DNA of 64,000 nucleotides from contig JAPWGK010000007.1 of assembly GCA_029641185.1 (NCBI GenBank), positions 434,001-498,000 on the forward strand, read 5' to 3'. This document shows, piece by piece, positions 35,092 to 47,742 of this stretch. Source of the DNA: Pseudofabraea citricarpa (taxonomy: Eukaryota > Ascomycota > Leotiomycetes > Helotiales > Dermateaceae). The notes beneath the pieces were generated by a model. The model did no database searches. It saw nothing but the letters and a program-made list of their open reading frames with translations, and was not told the DNA's origin. Position 1 is the first letter of the stretch. Every line of letters starts with the position of its first letter. A program made the position numbers and the translations under genes.

Positions 35092-36705
35092 GGTTGTTGA
35101 ACTGTGAGGATGGCAATATCAAGCTGAGTGGTAGCTTGCTTTCTTTATACTACCTCTATCATGCAAAAGGGGCCTTCTTCGTAAGCTCGGTGGATGGATC
35201 CGTCATGCCCCCATTACGAATCCTCATCTATGAATACTCAACATCAATATAAGGCTATTTTGAATGACGAACGGCTGAGTGGCTTGTAGGTACCTTTCGG
35301 CCGTCGATCTTAAGGTGGGTCTTGTCTGCCGGAGGATATCTGCCGACATCCTAAAATTTGGCGAGGGACAGTGAGTTGGCCTCATCACTGGCTCTTTGTG
35401 CACGAGATTTAGAGCGTAAATGGTATAGACATAAGATAAAGAACATCTCATTACCTTGTATGATTTCGATTCAATGTAGAGCCTAAATAAGTTCGAGGAG
35501 AATTAATGAATGTTAATTCTTCTGCTGCTTGCTTGGTATATTTGCTCGCTTAAGGAACACTCCAGTTGCGGATCACAGCCTATGCAATTCCAACCTCTAA
35601 ATGTTTGCGAACCTAGATTAAAAATAAACAAGGAAACATTGTTTATCGTCAAGGCCCTCTAAACCGCAGTCACTTTCGCATTATTCATGCTTGCAAACCT
35701 GTTGATCCTCCACAGATCTACTTTGCGAAATATCGGAGGTCGGAGGTTAAATCTTAGTGCACGGTTTCAACAGCTCCGACAGCCCGCGACAAGCTATGCT
35801 CAACCATACAGATTGTAGGAGTGACAAAAAGTTTTCATCAAACTATTATCATTCTTGAAACAAAGATCATCGGTATACGTGTTTGCATACGCAGTTTTGA
35901 TATACGAAGGCAGTGTAAGTTAGCTATGTTAAGGTCAGACTTGTAAAAGATGCGAGTGTGGAATCGTATTCGGGAAATAACCGACGGGCTTTGTCGGGTT
36001 GGCATAGTTGAGTACCTGAATTAAAATGCTGTGGAATTTCCTTACCATTTCTTCTTGGTACTTGATGGTATTACTGAATTATTTTGATGCGGTAACAAAT
36101 TTCGCAATATTCTGTACACCAATCATCTGGCGCGAGCTCGACGCTAAATGTTCGTTGTAGCCAAGTCGCAACTGCTAGCTGTTCGTACCTGAACGGGATT
36201 TTGCATACCCCGCAAAGCTTGTGACTGAACACCATTATTTGCCGTTTTGAAATTTTACTTTCAATCCAACAAAAAAACAAGAGATTCAATCGAAATAAAG
36301 TTACTGAACTGTTTATCACCTATCAAAGAACCTCTACTTAAAGGTTTTGTATCGAAGAAGAATCGTTTCTTAACCTGGTCAAGTAACAAAGAATGACTCC
36401 CAGTCAAGGGTCATCATAAGCAAGTGAACAAAAGCAGCTTGTTATCTCCAAAGATCGCTTTCAAACATCATCGAGAATTTTCAAAACCACCTTCCAATTT
36501 ATCTATTTATTTGGTATACATCCCTCACAAAATGTCTTCCAGTTTACTGCTCACTAACTATCACTCTTGTTTTCTTCACTTTTTTGGCCCGCCAAAGTAT
36601 CTCTACCAGAACGTGTGAACAACGAGACAAAAACAACAAGTTCCCCTTTCACAACACATTCAAGATCTAGCTCAGAAGCATACAAGACATCACCGGGTCA
36701 CGGAA
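35092..36705. other. Spacer upstream of the carboxylesterase
   Basis: 1.6 kb, AT-rich. A TATA-like TATAAAG (minus strand, 35149-35143) lies about 50 bp upstream of the esterase start. No gene recognised. Confidence 0.5.
35143..35149 (-). promoter_or_regulatory. TATA-like element of the carboxylesterase
   Basis: TATAAAG on the minus strand, 52 nt upstream of the ATG. Proximity is the only support. Confidence 0.35.
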
Positions 36706-37684
36706 ATGTCATCGTCCTCTAGACCTACAGAAGGTGCCGAGGATGGGGATCATGGGGCCTCGCAAGGTGGCCAAGAAACTGTCAGGCATAGACTCGATAG
36801 AATTGAACAGCTAGTACAAACGGTTGAATTATTCACAGAGCACGGGAAAATCGAGGAAATGTTACCGACCATTCTCTATGCATTTGGAGAACTTCAGGTG
36901 TGCCGCTCGCAATTGGACCGTATCTATCCCCCAGCCAATCGTGCAGCCAGAGCTGCAACTAGTGTTGCAGTTGAGGAAAAATGCAAGCTCTGCCACCAAG
37001 GTGCTCAGGCCTGGGCATTCCGGCGACAGAGGATCACCCCGGAGTGTGAAAACGAAGCTGTGATATGTGCAAGTTGTTTTTCCGCACATATTGATTCCGA
37101 GCTAACAGATTCATCATGGGAAGACATTGCATGCCCTGTCGAAGGTTGTTTTCACTCTCTCCCACCGGAACTCGTTACTACCCACGCATCACGAGAGCAA
37201 CTTGCTAGGTTAATTTTTACCACTTTGCCGTTCTCTGGTTAGATCCCGGGTCTGATGTAACGTACTTATCGCTCTATTGAGCCAACTTCTTACCAGTCAC
37301 TCGGATTTCTGCTACTGCGCTGCACCCGGTTGCCAGTAAGAATAATTCCACAGCGGGAAACTAACCGTCCAAAAATGACATGCCTTTCATGTGGTGTTGT
37401 TGGCTGCTTTGGGCATAATGAGTTATAGAGTAAACTGTAATGATTTGGATGAAATGTAAGATTAGATAGATTATTAGAAGGAAATTGACCAGTTGCTTCT
37501 GAAGAGGTAATTAATGCTGTAAGATATATGCTGCTCCTGCTGTCGCAATCCGATTCAACATAGCGGTGCTGGATGTGATGAGATGACATGCAGCAAGTCT
37601 CTCACTTTCTATGTTTGGTGGAAAACTTTTGCTTATGGTATAGCTCATTGTGCGGAAATATTTCAGTGGACTCGCAGGATCTGA
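36706..37684 (+). pseudogene. Decaying RBR (RING-IBR-RING) E3 ligase gene
   Basis: The first part is an intact 178-codon ORF (36706-37242): a Ser/Gly-rich start, a helical stretch (VRHRLDRIEQLVQTVELF) and a RING1-like region, KCKLCHQG...ICASCFSAHI...IACPVEGCF. After its stop the homology continues in broken frames. IBR-like SDFCYCAAPGC occurs at 37301-37333. In the +1 frame KMTCLSCGVVGCFGHNE follows at 37374-37422 and ends at TAG. In another segment RING2-like CCSCCRNPIQHSGAGCDEMTC spans 37529-37591, then stays open to TGA at 37682-37684 without the last zinc ligands. A stop (TGA 37254-37256), a frameshift near 37334 and further stops separate the pieces, and no set of normal introns repairs them all. 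Alternatively the 178-aa product survives as a truncated protein. Confidence 0.7.
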
Positions 37685-38345
37685 TGTTGGTCGGTTTATC
37701 TACTTGCGAGATTTGTTGGATTAACCGTTAGACAAGAGATGGAATGCAACCAAGAAATAGGTTTGAGAGCCCACACCACTTAGGGGATCTCGCTTAAGGT
37801 CATGGGTTTACTACTCCCGTATTCGCTTAATAGCTTACCAATTAATTATGCATTCTTACTCACGTCCAAGAGATAGTGACATGAACTGCCGAATGGGAAT
37901 CTTGCATACTCTTCATGATATGCATAGACAATACGACAGGAAATTTTAAGTTCAGGAACCTGCGGAACCGGAGAATCACGAGGTGTCTTCTAAGCATTTT
38001 GTCATGAGCGGGAGATTATTAGCGAAGGATTCGGATAAAGTAATTTGTGGGGTGCGAACTCCCTTGTGGTCAGACGACAAATTAAAATCCGGCTGGTAAG
38101 CTTCCCGCAATGTTTCAAGACTTTCGAAGGTGGGTTCTTCTTGGATGTCACGGAGGTGCCCACAAACCTTCGTCTGATTGCAGTCAATCACGTTGAGGAT
38201 ATAAATTACCACCGGAGCTAATTTGGATATCAGGAGACAACAATAGGCAAACTAGCAGAACCAAGTTGGTATAACAAGGTAGGTTGCCAGAATTTTCTGC
38301 TCTTTTCTCACCTTTGCCCTCCACCTCATTCTTTCCCTTGCCAAT
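37685..38345. promoter_or_regulatory. Upstream region of the GH53 gene
   Basis: 660 bp without a gene. A TATA box (TATAAAT, 38200-38206) lies about 140 bp upstream of the galactanase ATG. Confidence 0.4.
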
Positions 38346-39433
<1,088 letters not shown>

Positions 39434-39821
39434 TGCGGAGACTTACCTTCTCATTTACGCGAGAGGTAGTACCATAGTACAATTTGGACTTTTCAGTACC
39501 ATAGTGCCATTTGGACTTTTCAATTTCAATGTACATATTTATTAGTTGGAAATATCTAACATGGACATATATCAGCTCATTAGAAATCCCGCAATACTTT
39601 GCTTGTGCTACCGTCTCGATAATTCAGGGCTTGACTAGATTAGATTTCCTTGTCCTCGCCAACATGTTTCACGTAAAGGAAAAAGTGATAGGTCATTACC
39701 ATCAAATATGAACGCAAGATTTCAATCACTGCTGGGTACGGATATCTACTAATTATTATCACTCTATGAACATGAAATTCGAGGATGCTTTTGTCGTAGC
39801 TTTAGCTTAACCATGGCCATC
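39434..39821. other. Convergent 3' spacer
   Basis: 388 bp between the GH53 and AAA+ gene ends. It contains a ~22-bp direct repeat, AGTACCATAGT..CATTTGGACTTTTCA, at 39467-39521 (two copies, not exact). No gene. Confidence 0.5.
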
Positions 39822-42800
39822 TTAATATCTAGTAGATCTGGCTGATTTTTTCGACACAGGACTTTCTTCTCTCCTCTCCCTAACCATCTTCGACTTCCTT
39901 CTGGATCTCCCCGCAACAGTCTCTGGTTCTGGTGGTGGTGATAGTAACCTTTGTGGTGCCTCTTCTTCCTCTTCGCCATTCTCACTTTCAGATCCTGATT
40001 CTTCCTCCTCGGATGGAAAGTCGTCCTCATCAGAGGAATGCTCGCTCTCACTTTCCTCGCGTGACTGTTGCTTTTTGGGAGCCAAAATTGTTGCAGTGGG
40101 CACTCGCTTGAGTCCAGGAATAGGTTGCGCTCTCTCTTTTGGCTTTGGTGTTGTGATGTGTCTCAGATCTTCGGTAGACAGCGTATCCATTCGAACTTGA
40201 TCAATCTTGGAGATATCCGCATCATTTTTGCCGCCCCAGACCTCTTTCAAGTAGTGATCGAAATGTTTAGACATGTCGGCAACTTTTCGGAATTGATCGC
40301 GGTTCAATTTTGGTGTGGAGGCACCGGCTTCGTACTCTGCTAGAGCCATAGCGGTTTGAAAAGCATTGCGAATTTGTCGACCGTTCCACGGCGCCACTCG
40401 CAATTCTTCGAGCTCTCTGTAATGCGTTCTTGCGTAGCTAATAATGTCTTTCTTATCTATATCTAGCTTCTTTTTCTCGGCCTTGACTTGTTTTTGTATT
40501 CGATTGAGGTGATTCTTCCAAATTGTGACGGTGCTGTGGCGATCCAGGCGAGGATATAGAAGACTCAAGTGGATTCGAGATTTGAACGCTTGGTCAATAG
40601 CTCCGACACGATTGGTTGTCAGGAAAAGGATACCCTAATGTGATTAAGTGTGAGAATTTTATCGTACAAATTTCGAGTGATACAAAGACACGGAACCAAG
40701 GAAGAAGAAAACTACTTACGCTATAATATTCTAAAGTTCGCAAAAATACTGACTTGTGTAAGTAAATAGGGTTATTCAATTTCTTTTGGGGATTATACGT
40801 ACCAGAGACAATCGAGTTTCTCGCCAAATCCTGTTTGCTTCTCTTTTGAAGGAAAACACTTCGTAAAGTTAGAAAATGTGAAATAATATCTTGTGGGGGT
40901 TTTTCAACATACTCTGCTTCGTCAAGTAGAAGTACACATCCCCATCGGTGTGCGAGCTGAAAGTTGTTCTCTAGATTGTCTTCAACCTTCTCAGCGCTAT
41001 CTCCAATATCACCACATGTGATTGGAAACAGTGGTCTTCTTGTGTGATCAGCTACGCACTCAGCTGTGCTGGTTTTGCCAACGCCCGGTTCTCCATGTAG
41101 CAGGATGATCAATCCCTTACCTTTCCCACGAACCAAATCCATTGTGGCAAAGGTATCAATTCCGTTCTTTCCTTGAGTCGGACTGCCAGCATGATTTTGT
41201 ACCAACGCTAGGACGGTTTCTTTGTGGCCTTTTGGTAGTTCGAGGTTGGACCACCCATCATTATACATCACATTGTTAAGTCTCTCTATCGCAAAACTTG
41301 CCCATTTTCGACTCCGTAACACGAACCCAAAGGCCATGTATGGAAAGAGAACCTTTTCATCGTCATCGAAGTCCTCAGCATTATCGACGGGCTCCCACAA
41401 ATGCTTGTTTTCTGACTGATATTCGTTTTGGAGATCATTGTCAATGTCAAAGTCCCAGTGTATCCAATCATTTCCGCAACATCCTTCTTTTCCACAGGTC
41501 CCTAGATCTGAATCTGGTAGGTTAACCTCACGACCATCATGCTCGAGCGTTTGAGTAAACCCTAATTCTGGCTTCAAGTCAGGGTTCCTCAAGAAAGCCC
41601 ACTGAAAATCCACGATGACCTGAGAATCAACCTGTTCTTGTTGCTTGTCAACTGTCAATCCTACGTAGTTCTTATGTCGGTGCAATGCGTTATTGCGAGC
41701 TGTTAAGCGTGCAAATTCTTCTCCACGTTCCAGCATTTTTTGCTTAATCTCTTGTCGGTTAGGATCACAGGCCAAGGGATAACATGCAAGAGTGTCAATA
41801 TCTATTTCCCCCTCGTAGCGTCGAATCATGAAAATGGAGTCTCGAGCTGCATATTGATTACCGTTGAAATCTAAATGGTAGACCTGGACTAAGAAAGCTC
41901 TTTGGGAGTAGTCTGGAATCCTTCTTACTGGAGCATTATCTCTAGGGCGAACTTCGAAATCTAAAACCTCTCTGCCGCCAGTAAAAAACAGAACTCGGTA
42001 TCTAAGAGGAGTTAGTGAATTCTACCACTTTGCAAATCAGTCGGAGGATTACATTTGCAAGTCTTTGCCTTTCGGAGACCGCACCTCTTGTCCATAATCG
42101 AAAAGGTGCCACAGATCTACGAAAGCGATTTTCCTCAAGCTTCCCTGTTTTAAATCCTCGCGCAATTTCCAGATAAATTGAAGATCTTCGTCAATGAATT
42201 TGACAAGTATACGTAAGTGCTCCAATGCTTCGTAAGATTCAGTATCGTCAATATTTTCAGTATCTTCTATTGTACTTTCTTGGCCAGACAAGCCTAAATT
42301 GTTATCCAATAACTGTGTGGTTTTGTTTTTGGTTGTTTCGTCTGCACTTTCGGAAGCGGATTTTTCGTCGGTCATTTTGTGTTTGGAGGGATCTGGTTCC
42401 ACTGAAGTTGCGCTATGTATAACCTCCAAGCGTTGTAGTAACTCCCTTATGGGATTTGCCTTTACGATGAGTAATTTAAACGGACTGGAGATTGTAACAG
42501 TAGAACGGTCATGATTTCCAAGTGGCTTTGCGGCGAATCTTCCAAGTATCTTTACTAAGAGCGGAGATCGGATCCTTACACGGATGGGCCGTTGATGATT
42601 ATGAGACTCGGCAGTATTAGTTGCAGTAGATTTGAAACTGGGATCACTTTCAAACCCTCCATCCATAGAAGAATCCTCGCGCTTGCGACCTCGGAAACGG
42701 GAACGGTTATGGATTTGGGGTTCCTCAGTGAGAACTTCAAGAACACTGCCAGGTGTTGAATCCCCTGGGTCGCCATGTACGTAAGGCCGCATGCTGTCGT

Positions 42801-43476
42801 TTTTGTTGGGCTTCTTCTGGAACTCGGCCCATTTAAGATATTTTATAGCAACGGCATGACTTGATGTTCTTGTTCTGTGCTCGTCTTCATAATCCACGCT
42901 TTCATCATCTTTGTTCTGGAGTTTTTTGACAGCACTTTCCAATGAGTGCAAGCGATCCTCAACCAAGGCCGTATATAGCATATTTTGATACATTCTTCTT
43001 TCTGATTTAGGAAGTCGGGTTTCAACAGCTGGTCGACGAGTCATTGTGGCGGCCTGTCGTTCGACCTCACTTTCGCTACCCGAGTCCTCGCTTTCATCAA
43101 CCATCAACTTTTTAAGAATTTTTGCAACTCTGGCTTTGGCTTGAGTCTTCTTTTCGGTTGACGACAGATCGTTGGATTGTTCGCCAAGTATACTTTCGTT
43201 AGAAACTGACTTTTCTCTTGAGTCTTTGTTAATGGCAGTAATCTCGCTGTAAGATCCAGCCACGTCATGCGCATTCTGACCACTTGTGACTATGTCCTTC
43301 ATCACTTCATTCACTGAGTAGATAGGGCTTGAGGGAATGCCTTGGAGAGGTTCATCGTTCACATCAGTCTGAACATCCAGGCCCGTTTTGCTTCCCAAAT
43401 CGTGGACTCTGTTTCCCAGGAGCGAGGTTTCATGGTCCTCCATCTTCGGATCGGTATCAGAAAAGAATGGCGGCAT
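39822..43476 (-). CDS. Large AAA+ ATPase with DUF7025-like N-terminal region
   Basis: Five exons (43476-42053, 42001-40913, 40858-40803, 40748-40720, 40634-39822) encode 1136 aa. Exons 3 and 4 are only 56 and 29 nt. The first ~400 residues are low-complexity and acidic. A middle region (about 430-720) with EHLRILVKFIDEDL, GKDLQIYRVLFFTGG and YHLDFNGNQYAARD resembles DUF7025, which precedes AAA domains in many fungal proteins. The ATPase core has Walker A GEPGVGKT (778-785), Walker B CVLLLDEAD (about 830-838, last residue completed by the splice), sensor-like GILFLTTNRVGAIDQAF and arginine-finger-like SRIHL. The tail is highly acidic, then basic (SRRKSKMVRERREE). The substrate is unknown. It is head-to-head with a STAND-like gene. 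Confidence 0.88.
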
Positions 43477-44085
43477 GTTGGAATCGATGAGGTATTATAA
43501 TGGTATCGATAGAAGAAGGGGTGGTTAGAAGTGGTTTGATAGCATTAAAGCTAGGCGCACTTGCTGTACTGTCACAGGCACCCGATCGATGGCGGATGGC
43601 CTTAATCAAAAATTTTGAGAGCGAAAGTAAGATGAGCTGAAAAGGTTGAAAATGAGGCTCCAGGTCGTTGGAAATTAGCAGGTCGGTATCGTGGCCTCTA
43701 AAAGTTTCAAGGGTGTATGCAGAAGTGCGGTTCAGCACATCACTGCATTTGATACAACCAATCAGCCGCATGCATGTGTCCAGCCGAGCTTAAAATAAGT
43801 GAAGATGGGGGCAATGACGTTTAAATGATTACTCTGCGTTTAAAATCTAGGCCTGTGGTTGCCGTACCTCAGCCAGTTAACGGGATAGGATAAGAATCTG
43901 ACGCAGTGCACCAGGTGGAACCGCTGTGATATGTAAGCCTTTGCGAACGATTACAGATCGGGGTAACGTATGAACGGTCTGCTGACATGAGCTGCACCGT
44001 ATCCAAATTGAATTCTACAATTTCGATTATACCTCCTGTTTTGGGTTCTACCGATCTCGAGTGTTTTAAGTGATACATACTTTCG
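43477..44085. promoter_or_regulatory. Shared divergent promoter of the AAA+ and STAND-like genes
   Basis: 609 bp between two start codons transcribed in opposite directions. No other gene recognised. Confidence 0.5.
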
Positions 44086-46191
44086 ATGGCAGCAAATATG
44101 GAGATATTTTCACCACCACGACGTTTGACGGGTGACGCCCCGGTAGAGTTCTTGGAAACAAGAGTTGATATACCGGAGGGTATAGCCTACGCACGGGAGA
44201 TCGACAGGTTTATTCCAGAGCCTCAAATCGAAGAAGAAACCAAGAAGATGTCGGTTCATTACTGAGTGTATATCTGATTTCACCGCTGATAAAAAGTCCA
44301 GTCAAGATTTATGGACTGCTACGGCCGATGATAAATTGAAGTTGTTCAAAGCCATGAAAGTATTCCAGGATAAGTTGGCAAAGAAAGAACCGTCAATATC
44401 TCAGGTTGATTTGCAGAGGTGCAATTGGCCAGATGTGATGACAGAGTTTGATCGAGCGATCCAATATTATCAGGTCGAACGGCAGAAAGGTCCAGTTGGA
44501 TTTGTTTACGCCTACTTGCGTAAAATTGGGGAGAATTCGAATGTTTTCGCATCCTGGCTTTCTCTACTTCCTGATGGTGATTATGGGGCAGGAATCTGCG
44601 GTATGTTTTAGAAGCAATAATCCGTGGGGAAATTGGGACTAACTTTTATTTCAGGAGCATTCAAACTGATACTTGGCGTAAGTGTAGCTATACAGTTGGC
44701 ATAATGTAATATTGCCTGTTGACACTTCTTCAGGCCGCTGGTCGGATGCACACAGTCAGAACCTCGATCTATGAAGCATTAAAGGACATACCCGAAGCAA
44801 TCGGCAAAGCTCGGCGCTACATGAACATTTACAGAGATATCAAGGCATATAAGCTGAGTCAGAAAACAGCTGAACTCTTCAGTGCAGTGCTCAATGCTCT
44901 TGAGAAAATCATTGTGCTTTTAACAGAGCATGGCTATAGTAAAAGCTTCTCTCTTTCCATCGCCACATGCTAACTTTTGCTAGAGAGGGCAGGGAAATCC
45001 TTCTTCCTTGGCGAGGCATATTCACGTCCGCTACTAGATGCAATCGAAAATGTCAAAAACTGCGCTCTCGAAATCAACGAGGAAGCTCAAATTTGCCAAC
45101 AAGAACGGATGCAAAAGATGGATAGACAGATTAGCTCGATTTTTGACGCAACTTCCATGCTTGGAGAACTCAAACAGAAAGCGGAGCACATAAAAGAGGG
45201 ACAGATTTTTGTAGCAGAAAGATTTCATCAGCTTTTGCTTGCACATCCAACTCTTGATCCACGCTCGAGGCAGCCTTACTTAGATTATGGTGAGTTTCTG
45301 TATAACTACACAGAACAAACTAACGTAGCAGTTGAATCATCATCAAAGCCCAAAAGAACCCGGAAAAGACCAAAGAAAACGATTGAGGCTCAAAATTCTA
45401 TACTCAAATCCACAGACCTAGTTCATATTTTGTCTTATGATCAAATAATAACAACATCCGATGTTGAAAACTGCCGTTATGAAGGCCAAGTCATGCCCGC
45501 TGAAGGCAAAGACCGAATTACACACATCTCTCGCTCGGATCAGCTCGGATCCTGGATGCTAGCCACTCGAGAATCAGGTCCATTACTGGTCTTAGGAAAT
45601 ACGCCCGATGCTACAGCTCTTATATCTCCGCTTTCATATCTCGCCGCAGAATTATCACACATTTACAAGGAAACAGACTCAACAACAACCATCACATACT
45701 TTTGCGGTCTTCATACAGAATCCTGGAAAGACTCTCGGGCAAATGCAGTCGGAATGATAGTCAGCCTGCTAAGCCAGCTCTTATGTAGCCAGAAGCTTAG
45801 TGCAGCGTTTGATTTCAGCTTCATAGACAACAGTCTTAGGGAGCGACTTTTGAACGATGACATCGACGCTACTTGTCATGTGTTCAAGACACTTATTCTA
45901 CAGATCAAAGACATTTTGATCTTATACTGCTTTATTGACGGGTTATCAAGTTATGAGACGACAGATAGGATGGATGGAACTTTAGTAGTGCTTAGGATGT
46001 TGCTTGAAGTTATCAGTGAAGTGAAATCTCGCCAGGAGGATGGAACTGAAGGCATTGTTTTCAAATTGTTGATTACAGACCCAGCATCCAATAGTTTGGC
46101 TGAGATAATGTTAGACGAGGAAGAGATATACAGAGTGGATGAGTATATTGATGGAGAAGGACAAGATGTTATAGTGATGGATTTTGACTGA
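44086..46191 (+). CDS. STAND/NLR-like protein with DUF7708-like N-terminus and no recognisable P-loop
   Basis: Five exons (44086-44207, 44302-44600, 44655-44677, 44734-44938, 44984-46191) close in frame at 618 aa. Exon 3 is 23 nt. The helical N-terminal part (about 70-215), with GPVGFVYAYLRKIGENSNVFASWLSLLPDGDYG..ICGAFKLILGAAGRM, resembles the DUF7708-type region that precedes NACHT domains in fungal NLRs. A basic run KPKRTRKRPKK (338-348) could be a nuclear signal. The second half has a NACHT-like layout (LLVLGNTPDATALISPLSYLAAEL, then ILILYCFIDGLSSYE), but the glycine/lysine P-loop is missing. There are no ankyrin, WD or TPR repeats. The first exon and its GTTTAT donor are the weakest part of the model. 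Function is unknown; a link to non-self recognition is inferred. Confidence 0.7.
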
Positions 46192-46401
46192 AATGTATGC
46201 CAGTTAAATTTGATAATCACGAATTTTTATTAGCACTTCTCTTAATCTTAAAGTTAATCAGAGCCCTATAACTTAAACAGCCCCTAATTACTATGGTCCT
46301 CATGACCCTCCTAATTTCATATGGTATATTCAACACTTAATACAGCGACATCACTATGACCGGCTAATCACACCGGTTCGGCTAAACCCTTAACACAGCT
46401 T

Positions 46402-47057
46402 TTACTTCTCCACCCACGTCTTAAAATCCCGATTGAAACCTTCAAAGCCCGTTTTGGTAGACTCCCTCTGCCCAATCAAGCTCGCTGGCCAGCTTTCTCC
46501 CATCATCCAACCAAGAAGGCCAGAGAAGTTCTCCTCCTGAACAAATAAGGTGCTCTTACCACCATTTGCTTCCTTAAAGTGAAAAGCGTGGTCGCCGACA
46601 AAGATTCCCGGAAGGCTTCCTCGCCAGCTGAATACTTGTGCAGAGTTTTCCTTTGGGTAATTTAACTTCTGTTTTGGGTGTTTTGGGGGTGGAAATGGGA
46701 TGTATGTAAGGTATTAATGAGCGGGCGGCTTACTAAGACAACAGGGCTGAACTTCATACTGCCTCCGCCCATCACACAATTTAGAACATCGCCCGCGATC
46801 AGCTCAGTTGACGTTTTACTGGATGCTGCGGGGGCAACTGAGCGAACGAAGCCGGTTGAGTATGTTGGAATTTGAGAGAAATCTAGGAACTGTAGAGATG
46901 TTACTGGAACTGCATCAATTGTGTAAAGTGAGAGTATATATTTTGAATATAGATGATGAAGAGAAAGAGAGTATTTCTGTAGAACAAAGGTTCTTACCTT
47001 TGCTCTTACCACAGCTGGAGAAGCTGCAATCTCGACTTGTGTGGTTATCAGAGGCAT
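46402..47057 (-). CDS. SRPBCC (START-like / polyketide-cyclase-like) family protein
   Basis: Small hydrophobic-ligand-binding fold protein. Three exons (47057-46998, 46889-46734, 46668-46402) give 160 aa. It begins MPLITTQVEIAASPAVVRAKF, the typical first strand and helix of SRPBCC proteins. Continuing motifs are GDVLNCVMGGGSMKFSPVV, FSWRGSLPGIFVGDHAFHF, TLFVQEENFSGLLGWMMG and the long C-terminal helix RESTKTGFEGFNRDFKTWVEK. The ligand is unknown. An upstream in-frame ATG (47096) would add 13 residues not typical of the family. It lies beside a salicylate-hydroxylase-like gene and may belong to the same accessory set. Confidence 0.85.
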
Positions 47058-47742
47058 ATCTATTTGATTGTAGTGGTTGAATAGTGATTGTGTCACGTGC
47101 TACCGACGGTATCAGATCGATAAGATGCACAGGTTGATCTTTGATTGAGAAGTGACAAGAAGTTTTGATGACAATGCAGGAGCCTTACGAGAGGTCCCCC
47201 AAGTGTTCTTATATGCTGAGAGATGCATCGTGTTGACCCACGAGTCACAATGTGGCGTTTATAGCTTCTACACGGGGACATTATTCCTCCGGTGGCGTCG
47301 TAGCCGACGATAAAGCGGTAGGTGGCAGGTCAAAGATGCATTTTCATACATACCTTCATTATACGGGATTCCGAAAACGTAAAAGACTTCACTGCTTCGA
47401 GATTGAATTGCATGATAATATACATTATCAAGTTACAGGAATAAAAGAGGTCATCATACGAATAACCTTGAGAATACCTGAATGGGCCCGATTAGATTTT
47501 TGACCAAACCCAAAAGCATCGAAGATATTCATGTCTCAAGTATAAATTCCTCTTTTGGGTAACGATATCAGATTTTGAAATAATAGGGAATTTTGAGCCA
47601 CTCATCTTTTGATCAACTTTTCTTGAATTTCAGCATCGTGCACAAATCTTAGATGAGGAACTCCAGAAACAGGAGGGACAAATTAATTTTTGACAGAACA
47701 CGAACGCAATGAAAATATCTGTGGTAGATAGCCAAAATAATA
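47058..47742. other. Spacer between the SRPBCC and FAD-monooxygenase genes
   Basis: 685 bp. No gene recognised; it contains the promoter of the SRPBCC gene and the 3' flank of the monooxygenase. Confidence 0.5.

Noticed and set aside
44336..44611. Start of the STAND-like gene at a TTG codon
   Set aside because: Eukaryotic genes start at ATG; an upstream ATG at 44086 with one intron gives a model that closes in frame.
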